Source: Haemophilus haemolyticus_M (lineage in GTDB: Bacteria > Pseudomonadota > Gammaproteobacteria > Enterobacterales > Pasteurellaceae). Taken from it: a stretch of DNA of 64,000 bases. The notes under the pieces were generated by a model. It ran no database searches. It was not told the DNA's origin and saw nothing but the letters and a program-made list of their open reading frames with translations. Below, piece by piece: positions 16,155 through 25,665 of the stretch. Position 1 is the first letter of the stretch, and each line of letters opens with the position of its first letter. The stretch spans positions 386,726 through 450,725 of the forward strand of contig NZ_QQGD01000001.1 of assembly GCF_003490935.1 (NCBI RefSeq), in the 5' to 3' direction. Position numbers and translations under genes: made by a program.

Positions 16155-19100
16155 TTACGCTAAAATTTCTAACAATGCCTGCACAGGGTGTTTTAGCACC
16201 ACATGTTCATAACGTTTTACCTGACTGCGGCAAGAATAACCGGTAGCTAAACAAAAGTGCAGATCTTTTCCATGTAGTTTTTTATGCCAGGATACATCGT
16301 AGATTTCTCGGCTCATTTTTTGATTTTGTATTTCGTGTCCAAATACACCAGCCATACCGCAACATCCTACTTTTTCTACATTCAGTTGTTGTCCAAATCT
16401 TCCAAAAATTTCTTGCCATTCTTTTGGGCTGTTCGGCATAAAGGTAGATTCCGTACAATGTGGGAATAAATACCAATCGGAAGTGCGGTCAGTTTTGACG
16501 ATGTTTTTCAGTTTATCTTGTAACTCCGCATTTTGTAATCTTTGTTTTAACCATTCGTGTGCGGTGAGAACGTGAAAATCGCCACGTTTTTCTTGTAGTG
16601 CTTCTTTGTATTCATCTCGATAAGACAGCACGATGGCTGGATCAATGCCTACAAGTGGAATGCCTAATTTTGCCATTCGATTTAAAAACTCGGCTTGGTT
16701 TTGTGCTGTTTTGCTAAAGCGTTTTAAGAAACCTTTAATGTGCATTGCTTTACCATTTGGTTTAAATGGCAACAGAATTGGTTTGAAGCCTAATTTCTGC
16801 GTAAGCAGAACAAAATCGCGTACTACTTTGGCATCATAGTAAGATGTGTAAGGATCTTGCACAATAAATAAAATATCGTTTTTTTCTACCGCACTTAGGC
16901 CTTCCAATTCTTCCAATGATTGTCCTTGATAGCGGATTTCTACAAGTTGTCGTTGCAAATTGGGTTCAGAAAGCAAGGGCAAATCAGTCATGCCTAGTGT
17001 TTTTTCCACTAATGTTTGCGTGACTTTTAGCTTGGTAAAATAATTAAACAATTTTGCCTGTTTTGCCATATAAGGCGCAGCAATTTCTAAATTTGCCACA
17101 ATGTGATCTTTTGCCGGTCGTAAGTAGCGACTGTGATAAAAATGAAAGAATTTCGCACGGAAACTTGGCACATCAATTTTAATCGGGCATTGACTCGCGC
17201 AGGCTTTACAAGCAAGGCAAGTATCCATTGCAGCTTTCACTTCGTGAGAAAAATCATAATTCCCTCGCCATTTTTGAACCGTATTGCTTAGTCTTTTCAC
17301 AAGTGCGGTTAGTTTTATTTCTGTTTTACGGAAGTCTAATTGTTCGGGCGAAACATTTTCATTTGCCATCAATCGAAGCCATTCTCGAACCATAGCTGCG
17401 CGACCTTTTGGCGAAAATACACGGTTTTTACTGACTTTCATCGATGGGCACATAATGCTGTGTTCATCAAAATTGAAACATAAACCGTTTCCATTGCAGT
17501 TCATCGCCCCCTTAAATTCATCGCGTATTTGGATAGGAATTTGGCGATCGTTATCAGCCCGCATTGGCGAAAGGATAGAATAAAGTTCATCTTTGGAATC
17601 TAAAGGCGTACAGATTTTGCCAGGATTTAACCGATTGTTTGGATCGAATAAGGTTTTTATATAACGAAGTTCGTGCCAGAGTTCTGGCGTAAAGAATTTT
17701 TCGCCGTAATGGGATCGCACGCCTTTTCCATGTTCTCCCCAGAGTAATCCACCATATTTAATCGTAAGTTCTGCCACTTCATCTGAAATTTGTTTAAATA
17801 ATTTCACTTGTTCTTTATCGCATAAATCAAGCGCAGGGCGAACGTGTAACACGCCCGCATCGACGTGCCCAAACATGCCATATTGTAAATTGTGCTTGTC
17901 TAATAAAGCGCGAAATTCACTGATGTAATCCGCAAGATTTTCTGGGGGAACACAAGTATCTTCTACAAAAGGAATCGGTTTGGCTGCACCTTTTGCATTG
18001 CCAAGTAAGCCCACTGCTTTTTTTCGCATTGCATAAATACGTTCAATAGAAGGTAAATCAGAACAAACTTGATAGCCAATAATGTGATCTTGGTTGTGTT
18101 CGATTTTTTCATCAAGTGAGCGAGAAAGTTCGGTAACTTGGCGGTCTATTTTTTCTTTATTATTACCCGCAAATTCCACAATATTTAAACCGAGAATTGG
18201 ATCCGTTTCATCTTCTGTAAGAAGTTCATTTACAGAGTGCCAAATAATATCTTGTTTGGCGAGGTTTAAGACTTTGGAATCAACGGTTTCCACAGAAAGC
18301 GCATTGGCTTTCACCATAAAGGGGGCGTTGCGCAATGCCGCATCAAAAGAACGATATTTAATATTGATGAGCGTGCGATACTGAGGAATTGGCAGTAGAT
18401 TGAGTTTGGCTTCACAAATAAATGCGAGAGAACCTTCAGAGCCAGTGAGAATTCTAGTGAGATTAAATTCACTTTCATTTTCATTGAATACATTTTTCAG
18501 ATCGTATCCTGTTAAAAAACGGTTAAGTTGTGGCAGATCTTTAATGATTGCCGCTCTTTTTTCTTTACAGTGTTGCGCAATGGTTTGATGGAGTCTTTTG
18601 CTACAGTCACTTAATTCAAGCACATCGATGTTTTCTAAAATATCAACAGAATTTACCGCACTTGTATCTAAAATCTCACCGTTCATTAATACTGCGCGTA
18701 ATGCCAAAACGTGATTAGAGGTTTTACCGTATTGCAATGAACCTTGCCCAGAGGCATCGGTATTAATCATTCCACCTAAAGTCGCTCGATTGCTGGTGGA
18801 TAGCTCTGGGGCAAAGAACAAACCATGTGGTTTTAAAAATTGATTAAGTTGATCTTTTACTACGCCTGCTTGTACACGAACCCAACGTTCTTTTACATTG
18901 AGTTCTAAAATGGCAGTCATATGGCGAGAGAGATCCACTATGATATTGTTATTGATGGATTGTCCATTTGTGCCAGTGCCTCCACCGCGAGGAGTAAAGG
19001 TGAGCAATTGATATTTAGGTAAATTTGCTAATTTTATTATACGCACTATATCAGCAACAGTTTTCGGAAAAAGAATCGCTTGAGGAAGCTGTTGATAAAC

Positions 19101-19238
19101 GCTGTTATCCGTAGCAAGACTTAATCTATCTGCATAATTTGTAGCGATATCTCCTTCAAAATGTTGTTTTTTAAGTGATTGGAGATAGTTAAGGACATCT
19201 TGTTCAATTTGTGGAGTGTGATTTAGACTTGGCAACAT
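16155..19238 (-). CDS. ydiJ: Large FAD/4Fe-4S D-2-hydroxyacid dehydrogenase (YdiJ family)
   Basis: A 1027-residue fusion. The N-terminal FAD-binding (PCMH/GlcD type) domain has PRGGGTGTNGQSINNNII and LGGMINTDASGQGSLQYGKT; a FAD-oxidase C domain follows to about residue 550. A ferredoxin-like 4Fe-4S segment CLACKACASQCPIKI is near 660. The C-terminal cysteine-rich CCG domains contain HCTES and VGCCGMAGVFGHE. The family oxidises D-lactate or D-2-hydroxyglutarate and passes electrons to the respiratory chain; which substrate applies here is open. It shares a strand with the thioesterase and hemH and probably heads that transcript. Four exact uptake signals lie inside. Confidence 0.88.
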   Translation of the reverse strand: MLPSLNHTPQIEQDVLNYLQSLKKQHFEGDIATNYADRLSLATDNSVYQQLPQAILFPKTVADIVRIIKLANLPKYQLLTFTPRGGGTGTNGQSINNNIIVDLSRHMTAILELNVKERWVRVQAGVVKDQLNQFLKPHGLFFAPELSTSNRATLGGMINTDASGQGSLQYGKTSNHVLALRAVLMNGEILDTSAVNSVDILENIDVLELSDCSKRLHQTIAQHCKEKRAAIIKDLPQLNRFLTGYDLKNVFNENESEFNLTRILTGSEGSLAFICEAKLNLLPIPQYRTLINIKYRSFDAALRNAPFMVKANALSVETVDSKVLNLAKQDIIWHSVNELLTEDETDPILGLNIVEFAGNNKEKIDRQVTELSRSLDEKIEHNQDHIIGYQVCSDLPSIERIYAMRKKAVGLLGNAKGAAKPIPFVEDTCVPPENLADYISEFRALLDKHNLQYGMFGHVDAGVLHVRPALDLCDKEQVKLFKQISDEVAELTIKYGGLLWGEHGKGVRSHYGEKFFTPELWHELRYIKTLFDPNNRLNPGKICTPLDSKDELYSILSPMRADNDRQIPIQIRDEFKGAMNCNGNGLCFNFDEHSIMCPSMKVSKNRVFSPKGRAAMVREWLRLMANENVSPEQLDFRKTEIKLTALVKRLSNTVQKWRGNYDFSHEVKAAMDTCLACKACASQCPIKIDVPSFRAKFFHFYHSRYLRPAKDHIVANLEIAAPYMAKQAKLFNYFTKLKVTQTLVEKTLGMTDLPLLSEPNLQRQLVEIRYQGQSLEELEGLSAVEKNDILFIVQDPYTSYYDAKVVRDFVLLTQKLGFKPILLPFKPNGKAMHIKGFLKRFSKTAQNQAEFLNRMAKLGIPLVGIDPAIVLSYRDEYKEALQEKRGDFHVLTAHEWLKQRLQNAELQDKLKNIVKTDRTSDWYLFPHCTESTFMPNSPKEWQEIFGRFGQQLNVEKVGCCGMAGVFGHEIQNQKMSREIYDVSWHKKLHGKDLHFCLATGYSCRSQVKRYEHVVLKHPVQALLEILA

Positions 19239-19617
19239 AGCATTTAACTCATTTAAAGGTATAAATAGCTGGATGTTCTCGATAATATCTTAAGGTGAGA
19301 ACAATGTCGAATTAGATTTTGAGTGATTTTAAGAAGCTTTTTATGGAGTAAATTAGTCAAGAATAGTGTATTATTGAGTGAAAAATGAACAAAAAGTTCA
19401 AAAGAATTTGATCTTTTCGATTTTTATAGGATAATAAGCGCACTTTTGAACGTTCCTTTGGCGTAAACAAAGGAATTGAATTTGTCAAAAGGTAAAAAGT
19501 AGGGCAAATTCAAAACCCTAGTTAAGCGACTGTTTAGAGTGTAACTTTAATTAAAAGTTCAGTATAAACAAGGACACTTTTTTATTACTATTCGATGACT
19601 AAATAGAGGACATCAAA
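19239..19617 (+). other. ompA upstream region: promoter and long structured leader
   Basis: There is no gene in these 379 bases. The left part holds the ydiJ upstream region. A promoter at 19408-19435 and a ~175-nt 5' leader of ompA with two stem-loops fill the right part. The stems are TTCCTTTG/CAAAGGAA (19453-19460 with 19468-19475) and GAATTTG/CAAATTC (19478-19484 with 19505-19511). Confidence 0.6.
19408..19435 (+). promoter_or_regulatory. Putative ompA promoter
   Basis: TTGATC (19408-19413), 16-bp spacer, GATAAT (19430-19435). The predicted start is near 19442, leaving a leader of about 175 nt before the ATG. Confidence 0.6.
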
Positions 19618-20676
19618 ATGAAAAAAACTGCAATCGCATTAGTAGTTGCTGGTTTAGCAGCTGCTTCAGTAGCTCAAGCAGCTCCACAAGAAAATACTTT
19701 CTACGCTGGCGTTAAAGCTGGTCAAGCATCTTTCCACGATGGCATTCGTGCTCAAGCTCGTGAAAATAATGAGGGTTATCACCGTAATTCTTTCACTTAC
19801 GGTGTATTTGGTGGTTACCAAATCTTAAATCGTGATAACTTAGGTTTAGCGGTTGAATTAGGTTACGATGATTTCGGTCGTGTTAAATTCAAAGATGCTG
19901 GTAAAGTATCAGTAAAACACACTAACCACGGTACTCACTTAAGCTTAAAAGGTAGCTATGAAGTGTTAAATGGCTTAGATGTTTATGGTAAAGCAGGTGT
20001 TGCTTTAGTTCGTTCTGATTATAAATCCTACGATCAAAATGGCGTTCGTGAGCATGAAAATGGTCATCACAGCTTACGTACCTCTGGTTTATTCGCTGTA
20101 GGTGCAGAATATGCAGTATTACCAGAATTAGCAGTTCGTTTAGAATACCAATGGCTAACTCGCGTAGGTAAACTCCGCACTGAAGATAAACCAAATAGCG
20201 CAATTGACTATAACCCTTGGATTGGTTCTATCAACGCGGGTATTTCTTACCGTTTTGGTCAAGGCGCAGCGCCAGTTGTTGCAGCACCTGAAGTTGTAAG
20301 CAAAACTTTCAACTTAAACTCTGATGTAACTTTCGCGTTCGGTAAAGCAAACTTAAAACCACAAGCTCAAGCAGCTTTAGATGGTATCTACGGTGAAATC
20401 GCACAAGTTAACAACGCTAAAGTAGCTGTTGCTGGTTACACTGACCGTATCGGTTCTGATGCTGGTAACTTAAAACTTTCTCAACGTCGTGCTGACACTG
20501 TAGCTAACTACTTCGTAGCTAAAGGTGTTTCTGCAGATGCAATCTCTGCAACTGGTTATGGTAAAGCAAACCCAGTGACTGGCGCAACTTGTGACCAAGT
20601 TAAAGGTCGTAAAGCGCTTATCGCATGTCTTGCTCCAGACCGTCGTGTAGAAATCGCAGTTAACGGTACTAAATAA
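19618..20676 (+). CDS. ompA: Outer-membrane protein P5 (OmpA family)
   Basis: P5 is the Haemophilus OmpA homologue, an abundant barrel protein that also anchors the envelope to peptidoglycan and acts as an adhesin. The 352-residue precursor has a signal peptide ending SVAQA (about 21 residues). An eight-strand barrel with variable loops (for example RAQARENNEGYHRN and DQNGVREHENGHH) follows to about residue 215. A linker GQGAAPVVAAPEVV leads to the periplasmic OmpA domain (NLKLSQRRADTVANYF, TGYGKANPV) with two cysteines near the end that probably form a disulfide. Codon use is that of a very highly expressed gene. There is no uptake signal inside. Confidence 0.97.
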   Translation: MKKTAIALVVAGLAAASVAQAAPQENTFYAGVKAGQASFHDGIRAQARENNEGYHRNSFTYGVFGGYQILNRDNLGLAVELGYDDFGRVKFKDAGKVSVKHTNHGTHLSLKGSYEVLNGLDVYGKAGVALVRSDYKSYDQNGVREHENGHHSLRTSGLFAVGAEYAVLPELAVRLEYQWLTRVGKLRTEDKPNSAIDYNPWIGSINAGISYRFGQGAAPVVAAPEVVSKTFNLNSDVTFAFGKANLKPQAQAALDGIYGEIAQVNNAKVAVAGYTDRIGSDAGNLKLSQRRADTVANYFVAKGVSADAISATGYGKANPVTGATCDQVKGRKALIACLAPDRRVEIAVNGTK

Positions 20677-20711
20677 TTTTAGTGTTCGTTTAACGAAAGA
20701 TTAAATACAGC

Positions 20712-20741
20712 AAAAGGCTTAAACTTCGGTTTAGGCCTTTT
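20712..20741 (+). terminator. Terminator of ompA
   Basis: AAAAGGCTTAAAC (20712-20724) pairs with GTTTAGGCCTTTT (20729-20741) around a stable TTCG tetraloop, with one wobble pair. Confidence 0.9.
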
Positions 20742-20826
20742 GTCTTATATGAATCTAAACCCAAGCATTTCAATCAAGTTTTAACTTGTGATAGAATGCG
20801 ACTTTCATTTATTTATAGGGAACATT

Positions 20827-21150
20827 ATGGAAACCTTAGACAAAATCAAAAAGCAAATTAGTGAAAATCCAATTCTTATTTATATGAAAGGTTCACCAAA
20901 ATTACCATCTTGTGGTTTTTCTGCGCGTGCATCTGAAGCATTGATGAATTGTAAAGTACCTTTTGGTTATGTAGATATTTTGCAACATCCAGATATTCGT
21001 GCTGAATTACCAGTATATGCAAACTGGCCAACTTTTCCGCAATTATGGGTAGAGGGAGAATTAATAGGTGGTTGTGATATCATTTTAGAGATGTATCAAT
21101 CTGGTGAATTACAAACTTTATTAGCTGAAGTTGCAGCAAAACACGCTTAA
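20827..21150 (+). CDS. grxD: Monothiol glutaredoxin 4 (CGFS type)
   Basis: Grx4 carries and transfers 2Fe-2S clusters, acting with BolA-type partners. The 107-residue protein is close to the E. coli one; LPSCGFSARASEAL holds the CGFS active site near residue 30, and WPTFPQLWVEGELIGGCDI holds the cis-Pro and glutathione-binding part. The start is ATG 20827, 4-5 bases after AGGGAA. An in-frame ATG 13 codons earlier lacks a ribosome site and would add a non-homologous stretch. The gene is closed by its own terminator. Confidence 0.95.
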   Translation: METLDKIKKQISENPILIYMKGSPKLPSCGFSARASEALMNCKVPFGYVDILQHPDIRAELPVYANWPTFPQLWVEGELIGGCDIILEMYQSGELQTLLAEVAAKHA

Positions 21151-21165
21151 GATATGAGAAAAATG

Positions 21166-21190
21166 AAACCCGCTTATAGCGGGTTTTTTA
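21166..21190. terminator. Terminator between grxD and hisC
   Basis: AAACCCGCT (21166-21174) pairs with AGCGGGTTT (21178-21186), followed by TTTTT. The genes converge here. Confidence 0.92.
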
Positions 21191-21224
21191 TACAAATAAA
21201 TTTGTTTTTTATTGAACAAATAGT

Positions 21225-22325
21225 CTAGGCAAGTTTTAATACCTTAGAAAGTGCGGTAAAAAATCGATCATTTTCTTCAGGTAAACCAATACTTACGCGC
21301 AAATGATTAGGCATGCCATACCCAGCAATTGGGCGAACAATTACGCCTTCATGTAATAATGCATCATAAATTGGGGCTGCAGATTGTTTGAAATCAATCG
21401 TTATAAAATTTCCCTTAGAGGGAATATATTCTAATTGATGATGTTGGCAGAACTCTTCGTAACGTCGCATTTCTACTCGATTATTTTTAGCTACTTTCTC
21501 AATAAATTCATCGTCATTCATTACGGCAACTGCAGCGGCTAATGCTAACGAATTACAGTTAAATGGTTGTCGAACTCGATTTAATAAATCTGCGATTTCA
21601 GGATTAGATACCGCATAACCAATGCGTAAACCTGCTAAGCCATAGGCTTTAGAAAGAGAGCGGGAAATAATTAAATTTGAATATTTTTTTAATAAACTGA
21701 AAGAGTCTACTCGTTCTTCAGATCTGGTAAATTCAGTGTAGGCTTCATCTAATACCACGATTACATTTTGGGGAACTTCTGCTAAAAAATCTTCAATTTC
21801 TTGCGATGTTAAAAAATTACCCGTTGGATTATTGGGATTAGCAATGTAAATGAGCTTTGTTTTATCAGAAAGTGCGGTCAAAAATCCTTGTAAATCGTGC
21901 CCCCAATTTTTAGCTGGAATTTCTTTTGCAATTGCATTTATCGCTTTAGTTACTAAAGGATAAACAATAAAGGCATATTGTGAATAAATGATTTCATCGT
22001 CTTCGGTTGCGAAAGTGTGAGCAAAAAGTTCTAATAAATCATTTGAGCCATTTCCGAGCGTAATTTGATTTGGTTGAATACCAAATTTTCTTGCGATAGT
22101 TTGTTTCAGTTCAAAGCCATTCGCATCAGGGTAACGAGTCAGTTTATCTAATTGTTCGAAAATTGCTTTTTTTGCACTTTCTGGAAAACCAAATGGGTTT
22201 TCGTTTGAGGCAAGTTTAACGATATTGGAAATACCAAGTTCTCTTTCTAATTCTTCAATGGGTTTGCCTGCTTGATAAGGGGATAAGGATTTTACGCCAC
22301 GATTGGCAATGTTGATGTACTGCAT
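21225..22325 (-). CDS. hisC: Histidinol-phosphate aminotransferase (stand-alone copy)
   Basis: A 366-residue class I/II PLP aminotransferase. NPNNPTGNFL, LDEAYTEFTRS and the PLP lysine in SRSLSKAYGLAGLRIGY are present, and the N-terminal ISNIVKLASNENPFGFP is typical of HisC. HisC makes L-histidinol phosphate; such enzymes can also transaminate aromatic keto acids. It stands outside a his operon, downstream of serC, so it may serve as a second, broader copy (HisC1/HisC2 type). Exact uptake signals are at 21249 and 21870. Confidence 0.9.
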   Translation of the reverse strand: MQYINIANRGVKSLSPYQAGKPIEELERELGISNIVKLASNENPFGFPESAKKAIFEQLDKLTRYPDANGFELKQTIARKFGIQPNQITLGNGSNDLLELFAHTFATEDDEIIYSQYAFIVYPLVTKAINAIAKEIPAKNWGHDLQGFLTALSDKTKLIYIANPNNPTGNFLTSQEIEDFLAEVPQNVIVVLDEAYTEFTRSEERVDSFSLLKKYSNLIISRSLSKAYGLAGLRIGYAVSNPEIADLLNRVRQPFNCNSLALAAAVAVMNDDEFIEKVAKNNRVEMRRYEEFCQHHQLEYIPSKGNFITIDFKQSAAPIYDALLHEGVIVRPIAGYGMPNHLRVSIGLPEENDRFFTALSKVLKLA

Positions 22326-22369
22326 AGTATTATTTGTAAATATTGATATGGGTTAATGAATTTTTAAAT

Positions 22370-22395
22370 AAATTTGGGCGTGGTAAATACGCCCA
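22370..22395 (-). terminator. Weak hairpin between serC and hisC
   Basis: TGGGCGT (22375-22381) pairs with ACGCCCA (22389-22395) with a 7-nt loop. On the minus strand it is followed by an AT-rich but not T-only tract, so termination may be partial. Confidence 0.5.
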
Positions 22396-22412
22396 TTGAA
22401 AATGTTCTTTAA

Positions 22413-23501
22413 CTATTGAGGAAGATTTTCAGCTTCAAATTTTTTCATAAATGAAATGAGTGCCTCAACACCTTCCTGTGGCATAGCATTATAAATAGAT
22501 GCTCTCATTCCACCTAAAACCTTATGGCCTTTCAAGGCTTGCAAGCCCGCAGCAGTGGATTCTGCGACAAATTTGGCATCTAATTCAGGATTGCCTGTGA
22601 TGAACGTGACATTCATTGTTGAGCGGTTTTCTTTTGCTACCACATTGCGGTAAAGTTTGCTCGAATCAATATAATCATAAAGGGTTTGTGCTTTTAGCGC
22701 ATTACGTTTTGCGATCACCTCTAAGCCATCCATCTCTTTAAGATGTTTAAATACGAGGGAACATAAATACCAAGCAAATGTTGGTGGTGTATTAATCATT
22801 GAGTCTGCATCTCGTTGAGTTGCATAATTCCAAATAGATGGGGTTTCTTTACGTGCATTACCGATTAAATCATCACGAATAATGACTAATGTAATGCCCG
22901 CAGGGCCAAGATTTTTTTGAGCACCTGCATAAATTACCCCAAATTTACTGATATCGATCTGGCGTGAAAGAATATTTGAAGACATATCCGCGACCAATAC
23001 GGCATCGCCCACATTTGGTACATCAAAAATTTCTACACCACTGATGGTTTCATTTGGGCAATAATGAACGTAGTCATACTGATTAGCAATATGGCTGAAA
23101 TCAAGATTGGTAATTCGAGTCTGTTCGCCATTTTCTACAATAGTGATTTCATCAATTTCTGCAAAATTTCTTGCTTCTTTTGCCGCTGTAGCTGACCAAT
23201 GCCCACTATTTAAATAAAGGGCTTTACCTTTTTTACCGATTAAGTTCATCGGAATGGCTGCAAATTGACCGCGAGCACCGCCTTGTAAAAAAAGTACGCG
23301 ATAGTTATCAGGAATATTGTAAACCTCACGTAGATCTTTTTCTGCTTGAGCAATAAGTTCCATGAAATATTTACCGCGATGGCTCACCTCCATCACTGAT
23401 ACGCCTTGATTGAGCCAGTTTGTCAGTTCACCTTGTGCTTTTTGTAGCACTTCTGGAAAAATCATCGCTGGGCCAGCGCTAAAATTAAAGACTTGTGACA
23501 T
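22413..23501 (-). CDS. serC: Phosphoserine aminotransferase
   Basis: SerC converts 3-phosphohydroxypyruvate to phosphoserine (serine synthesis) and an analogous intermediate for pyridoxal phosphate. The 362 residues match the family. FNFSAGPAMIFPEVL is at the N terminus, the PLP lysine is in YAGAQKNLGPAG near 198, and the C terminus has GGMRASIYNAMPQEGVEALI. The ATG at 23501 is preceded by AAGGAAA. It is divergent from tmaR and lies 87 bp upstream of hisC. Confidence 0.96.
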   Translation of the reverse strand: MSQVFNFSAGPAMIFPEVLQKAQGELTNWLNQGVSVMEVSHRGKYFMELIAQAEKDLREVYNIPDNYRVLFLQGGARGQFAAIPMNLIGKKGKALYLNSGHWSATAAKEARNFAEIDEITIVENGEQTRITNLDFSHIANQYDYVHYCPNETISGVEIFDVPNVGDAVLVADMSSNILSRQIDISKFGVIYAGAQKNLGPAGITLVIIRDDLIGNARKETPSIWNYATQRDADSMINTPPTFAWYLCSLVFKHLKEMDGLEVIAKRNALKAQTLYDYIDSSKLYRNVVAKENRSTMNVTFITGNPELDAKFVAESTAAGLQALKGHKVLGGMRASIYNAMPQEGVEALISFMKKFEAENLPQ

Positions 23502-23623
23502 TGTGTTTCCTTATTTTTGTAGATAGTTGGATCTGTTTTATCACTAGAAAAGCAGAGAATCAAACGCTTTTTCGGTAAATAAAAAATTTTTTTGAGCTGA
23601 CTCACAAAATTTACTTTCAGCTT

Positions 23624-23652
23624 TTGACGAATTACCAAAAAGAGGCTACATT
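23624..23652 (+). promoter_or_regulatory. Putative tmaR promoter
   Basis: TTGACG (23624-23629), 17-bp spacer, TACATT (23647-23652), 35 bp before the start codon. Confidence 0.55.
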
Positions 23653-23687
23653 ACCGCCATCAATTTTCTTACTAAAAGAGAGTCATT

Positions 23688-24032
23688 ATGGAAACTGTAA
23701 ACAAGCAATCTTTCCAAGAAGTGTTGGAATACGTGCGTATGTATCGTTCGAAAAACAAAATTAAACGCGACATGGAAGACAATAATCGTAAAATCCGTGA
23801 CAATCAAAAACGCGTATTATTGTTAGATAACTTAAATCAATACATTCGTGATGATATGACCATCGAAGAGGTGCGTGGAATTATTGAAAGTATGCGTGAT
23901 GACTATGAAGGTCGTGTTGATGATTATACGATTCGTAATGCAGAGCTTTCTACGCAACGTCGTGAGATTAGTGCGAAAATGAAAAGTCAGAAAAAAGCGC
24001 ATGCGAAATTGTTGAAAAACGCTGAAAAATAA
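23688..24032 (+). CDS. tmaR: TmaR/YeeX family coiled-coil protein (DUF496)
   Basis: The 114-residue, highly charged, mostly helical protein matches E. coli TmaR (YeeX): METVNKQSFQEVLEYVRM, IRDNQKRVLLLDNLNQYI, DDYEGRVDDYTIRNAELS. TmaR localises PTS Enzyme I to the cell pole in E. coli and so controls sugar uptake. It has no signal peptide or membrane segment, and is predicted as a coiled coil over nearly its whole length. It is a single gene with its own promoter and terminator. The role in Haemophilus is carried over from E. coli. Confidence 0.88.
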   Translation: METVNKQSFQEVLEYVRMYRSKNKIKRDMEDNNRKIRDNQKRVLLLDNLNQYIRDDMTIEEVRGIIESMRDDYEGRVDDYTIRNAELSTQRREISAKMKSQKKAHAKLLKNAEK

Positions 24033-24040
24033 TTGTAATA

Positions 24041-24075
24041 AAATAGCCGGCTGAATCAGTCGGCTTATTTTTTAT
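24041..24075. terminator. Bidirectional terminator between tmaR and pabC
   Basis: GCCGGCT (24046-24052) pairs with AGTCGGC (24058-24064) with a G-T pair and flanking AATA/TATT, followed by TTATTTTTT. Confidence 0.85.
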
Positions 24076-24638
24076 AAGCTATTCATTGCGTTAATGATTT
24101 TAATTTCATCAAAATTGACAATATCTTCTTGGAATATTGTGCATTCTTGAATTTTCCCCTCTTGTAATAATTTTTCTCGTTGTGTGCCTAAGAGCAATGG
24201 CGTGTCTGGTGTGTACCATTTTTTTCCTTGGCGGAAAATTAAATTACCAATGGAACAATCTGTCGCTTTTCCATTTTTGATAATAATAATTTCATCACAA
24301 TAGCCTCGCTGATCAAACAATTTATTAATTAAACTGCGATCAGAATATTTTAAGCCATATTCGATATCGTCACAAATTATAGGTTGAAAAGTGCGGTAAA
24401 TTTTTCGATGGTATTCAAAATATTGAATTTGTGTGGTTTTGTCATTGTAATTAATGCGGCAGCGAATTAATCGATTTTGTAAGAGAGCAGGCGGTTGAAT
24501 AAGTGAAAAAAGATTAAAAATTTTCACCGCACTTTTGCCATAATATTCACGCAAACTACGTTCATATCGTGCTTGATGTAAATCGATATTTTGAATTTTC
24601 CCATTTTCAATACAAAGGGTTTCAAATAGAGGATACAT
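24072..24638 (-). CDS. pabC: Aminotransferase class IV, probable 4-amino-4-deoxychorismate lyase
   Basis: PabC splits aminodeoxychorismate to p-aminobenzoate and pyruvate for folate synthesis. The 188-residue product is shorter than E. coli PabC (269) but has the fold-type IV features: the likely PLP lysine in YGLKYSDRSLINK and the ATDCSIGNLIFRQG motif. Its start overlaps the pabB stop by one base, and it lies in a pab cluster, which is the best argument for function. The missing length is mainly after LGTQREKLL at the C terminus. Exact uptake signals are at 24389 and 24526. Confidence 0.82.
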   Translation of the reverse strand: MYPLFETLCIENGKIQNIDLHQARYERSLREYYGKSAVKIFNLFSLIQPPALLQNRLIRCRINYNDKTTQIQYFEYHRKIYRTFQPIICDDIEYGLKYSDRSLINKLFDQRGYCDEIIIIKNGKATDCSIGNLIFRQGKKWYTPDTPLLLGTQREKLLQEGKIQECTIFQEDIVNFDEIKIINAMNSL

Positions 24639-25624
24639 TAATCAGCACCTTCAATCGGTAAATAGACTTTTTCTAACAATTCTTCATATTCATCTTGCAC
24701 ATTGCTATGAATGGTAATACCGCCCCCACTATGAAAATAAAATTTTTCATCTACTTGAGAAATAAATCGAATTGCCACCGCACTTTGTAGTGTTTTACCA
24801 TCAAATATGCCAAAAACTCCTGTGTAATAACCGCGTTTTTGCTTTTCAGCTTGTTGAATAATTTGCATGGTTTTTTCTTTTGGAGCGCCACTAATGGAAC
24901 CTGCAGGCAAGAGTTTCGCTAAAATATCACCAATTTGATTTTGCCAGTTTTCATTCAATTTTCCGTAAATTTCAGAACTGGTTTGCAGTATTTCGCCTTT
25001 TTGTGTTTTGATGCTATCGATATAACGAAATTTTTTCACCTGAATGTTTTCTGCCACCATGGATAAATCATTACGCATTAAATCAACAATTGTGTAATGC
25101 TCGCGTTGTTCTTTTTCATTTGTGAGTAACTGATTTTCTGCATCGGGCAGAGACGCATTAATTGTCCCTTTCATGGGATAAGTAAAAATGCTGTTGTCAT
25201 GAATATTGATAAAACATTCTGGTGAGAAGCAAACAAATTGATCTTGTAACCACAATTTATAAGGTGCATTTGTTTGATGAAAAATCTGTTCAAGTGACAT
25301 ATTACCTGAAATTTCAGTGGGGTAGGTGAGATTCAATAAATAAGAATTGCCTTTCTGTAATTCACTTTGAACAAGTTTAAAACCTTGTTGATAACGCGAG
25401 AAGGGCATTGGATGTTTGGTAAAATTAAGAGGGATAGATTGTGGCGAAATAGTGCTATTTCTTTTCCCTAAAATATCAAAATAAATGCCTTGTTGTGCAG
25501 AATTTTCGAGAGGACAAATCAATGGTTTTTCTTTTTCAAAATCAATCAGAAAGAAAAATGGCGTGCGTTGTTTGCCATAATGATTAGACTGTTCAATAAA
25601 ATGTTGCATTGTGCTTTGTGTCAT
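24638..25624 (-). CDS. pabB: Aminodeoxychorismate synthase component I
   Basis: This is a chorismate-utilising enzyme of 328 residues, consisting of just the catalytic domain; E. coli PabB has about 450 with an extra N-terminal part. The diagnostic motif is YPMKGTI: a lysine at this place marks PabB, while anthranilate synthase has PIAGT. TVDLMRNDLS-like VDLMRNDLSMVAE, AGSISGAPKEKTMQII and GYYTGVFGIFDG complete the active site. It pairs with the glutamine amidotransferase encoded divergently 41 bp away and overlaps pabC. Confidence 0.9.
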   Translation of the reverse strand: MTQSTMQHFIEQSNHYGKQRTPFFFLIDFEKEKPLICPLENSAQQGIYFDILGKRNSTISPQSIPLNFTKHPMPFSRYQQGFKLVQSELQKGNSYLLNLTYPTEISGNMSLEQIFHQTNAPYKLWLQDQFVCFSPECFINIHDNSIFTYPMKGTINASLPDAENQLLTNEKEQREHYTIVDLMRNDLSMVAENIQVKKFRYIDSIKTQKGEILQTSSEIYGKLNENWQNQIGDILAKLLPAGSISGAPKEKTMQIIQQAEKQKRGYYTGVFGIFDGKTLQSAVAIRFISQVDEKFYFHSGGGITIHSNVQDEYEELLEKVYLPIEGAD

Positions 25625-25665
25625 TTTGCGTAAAATTGCCCGATTATAACGAATGCCGAGCGGTT

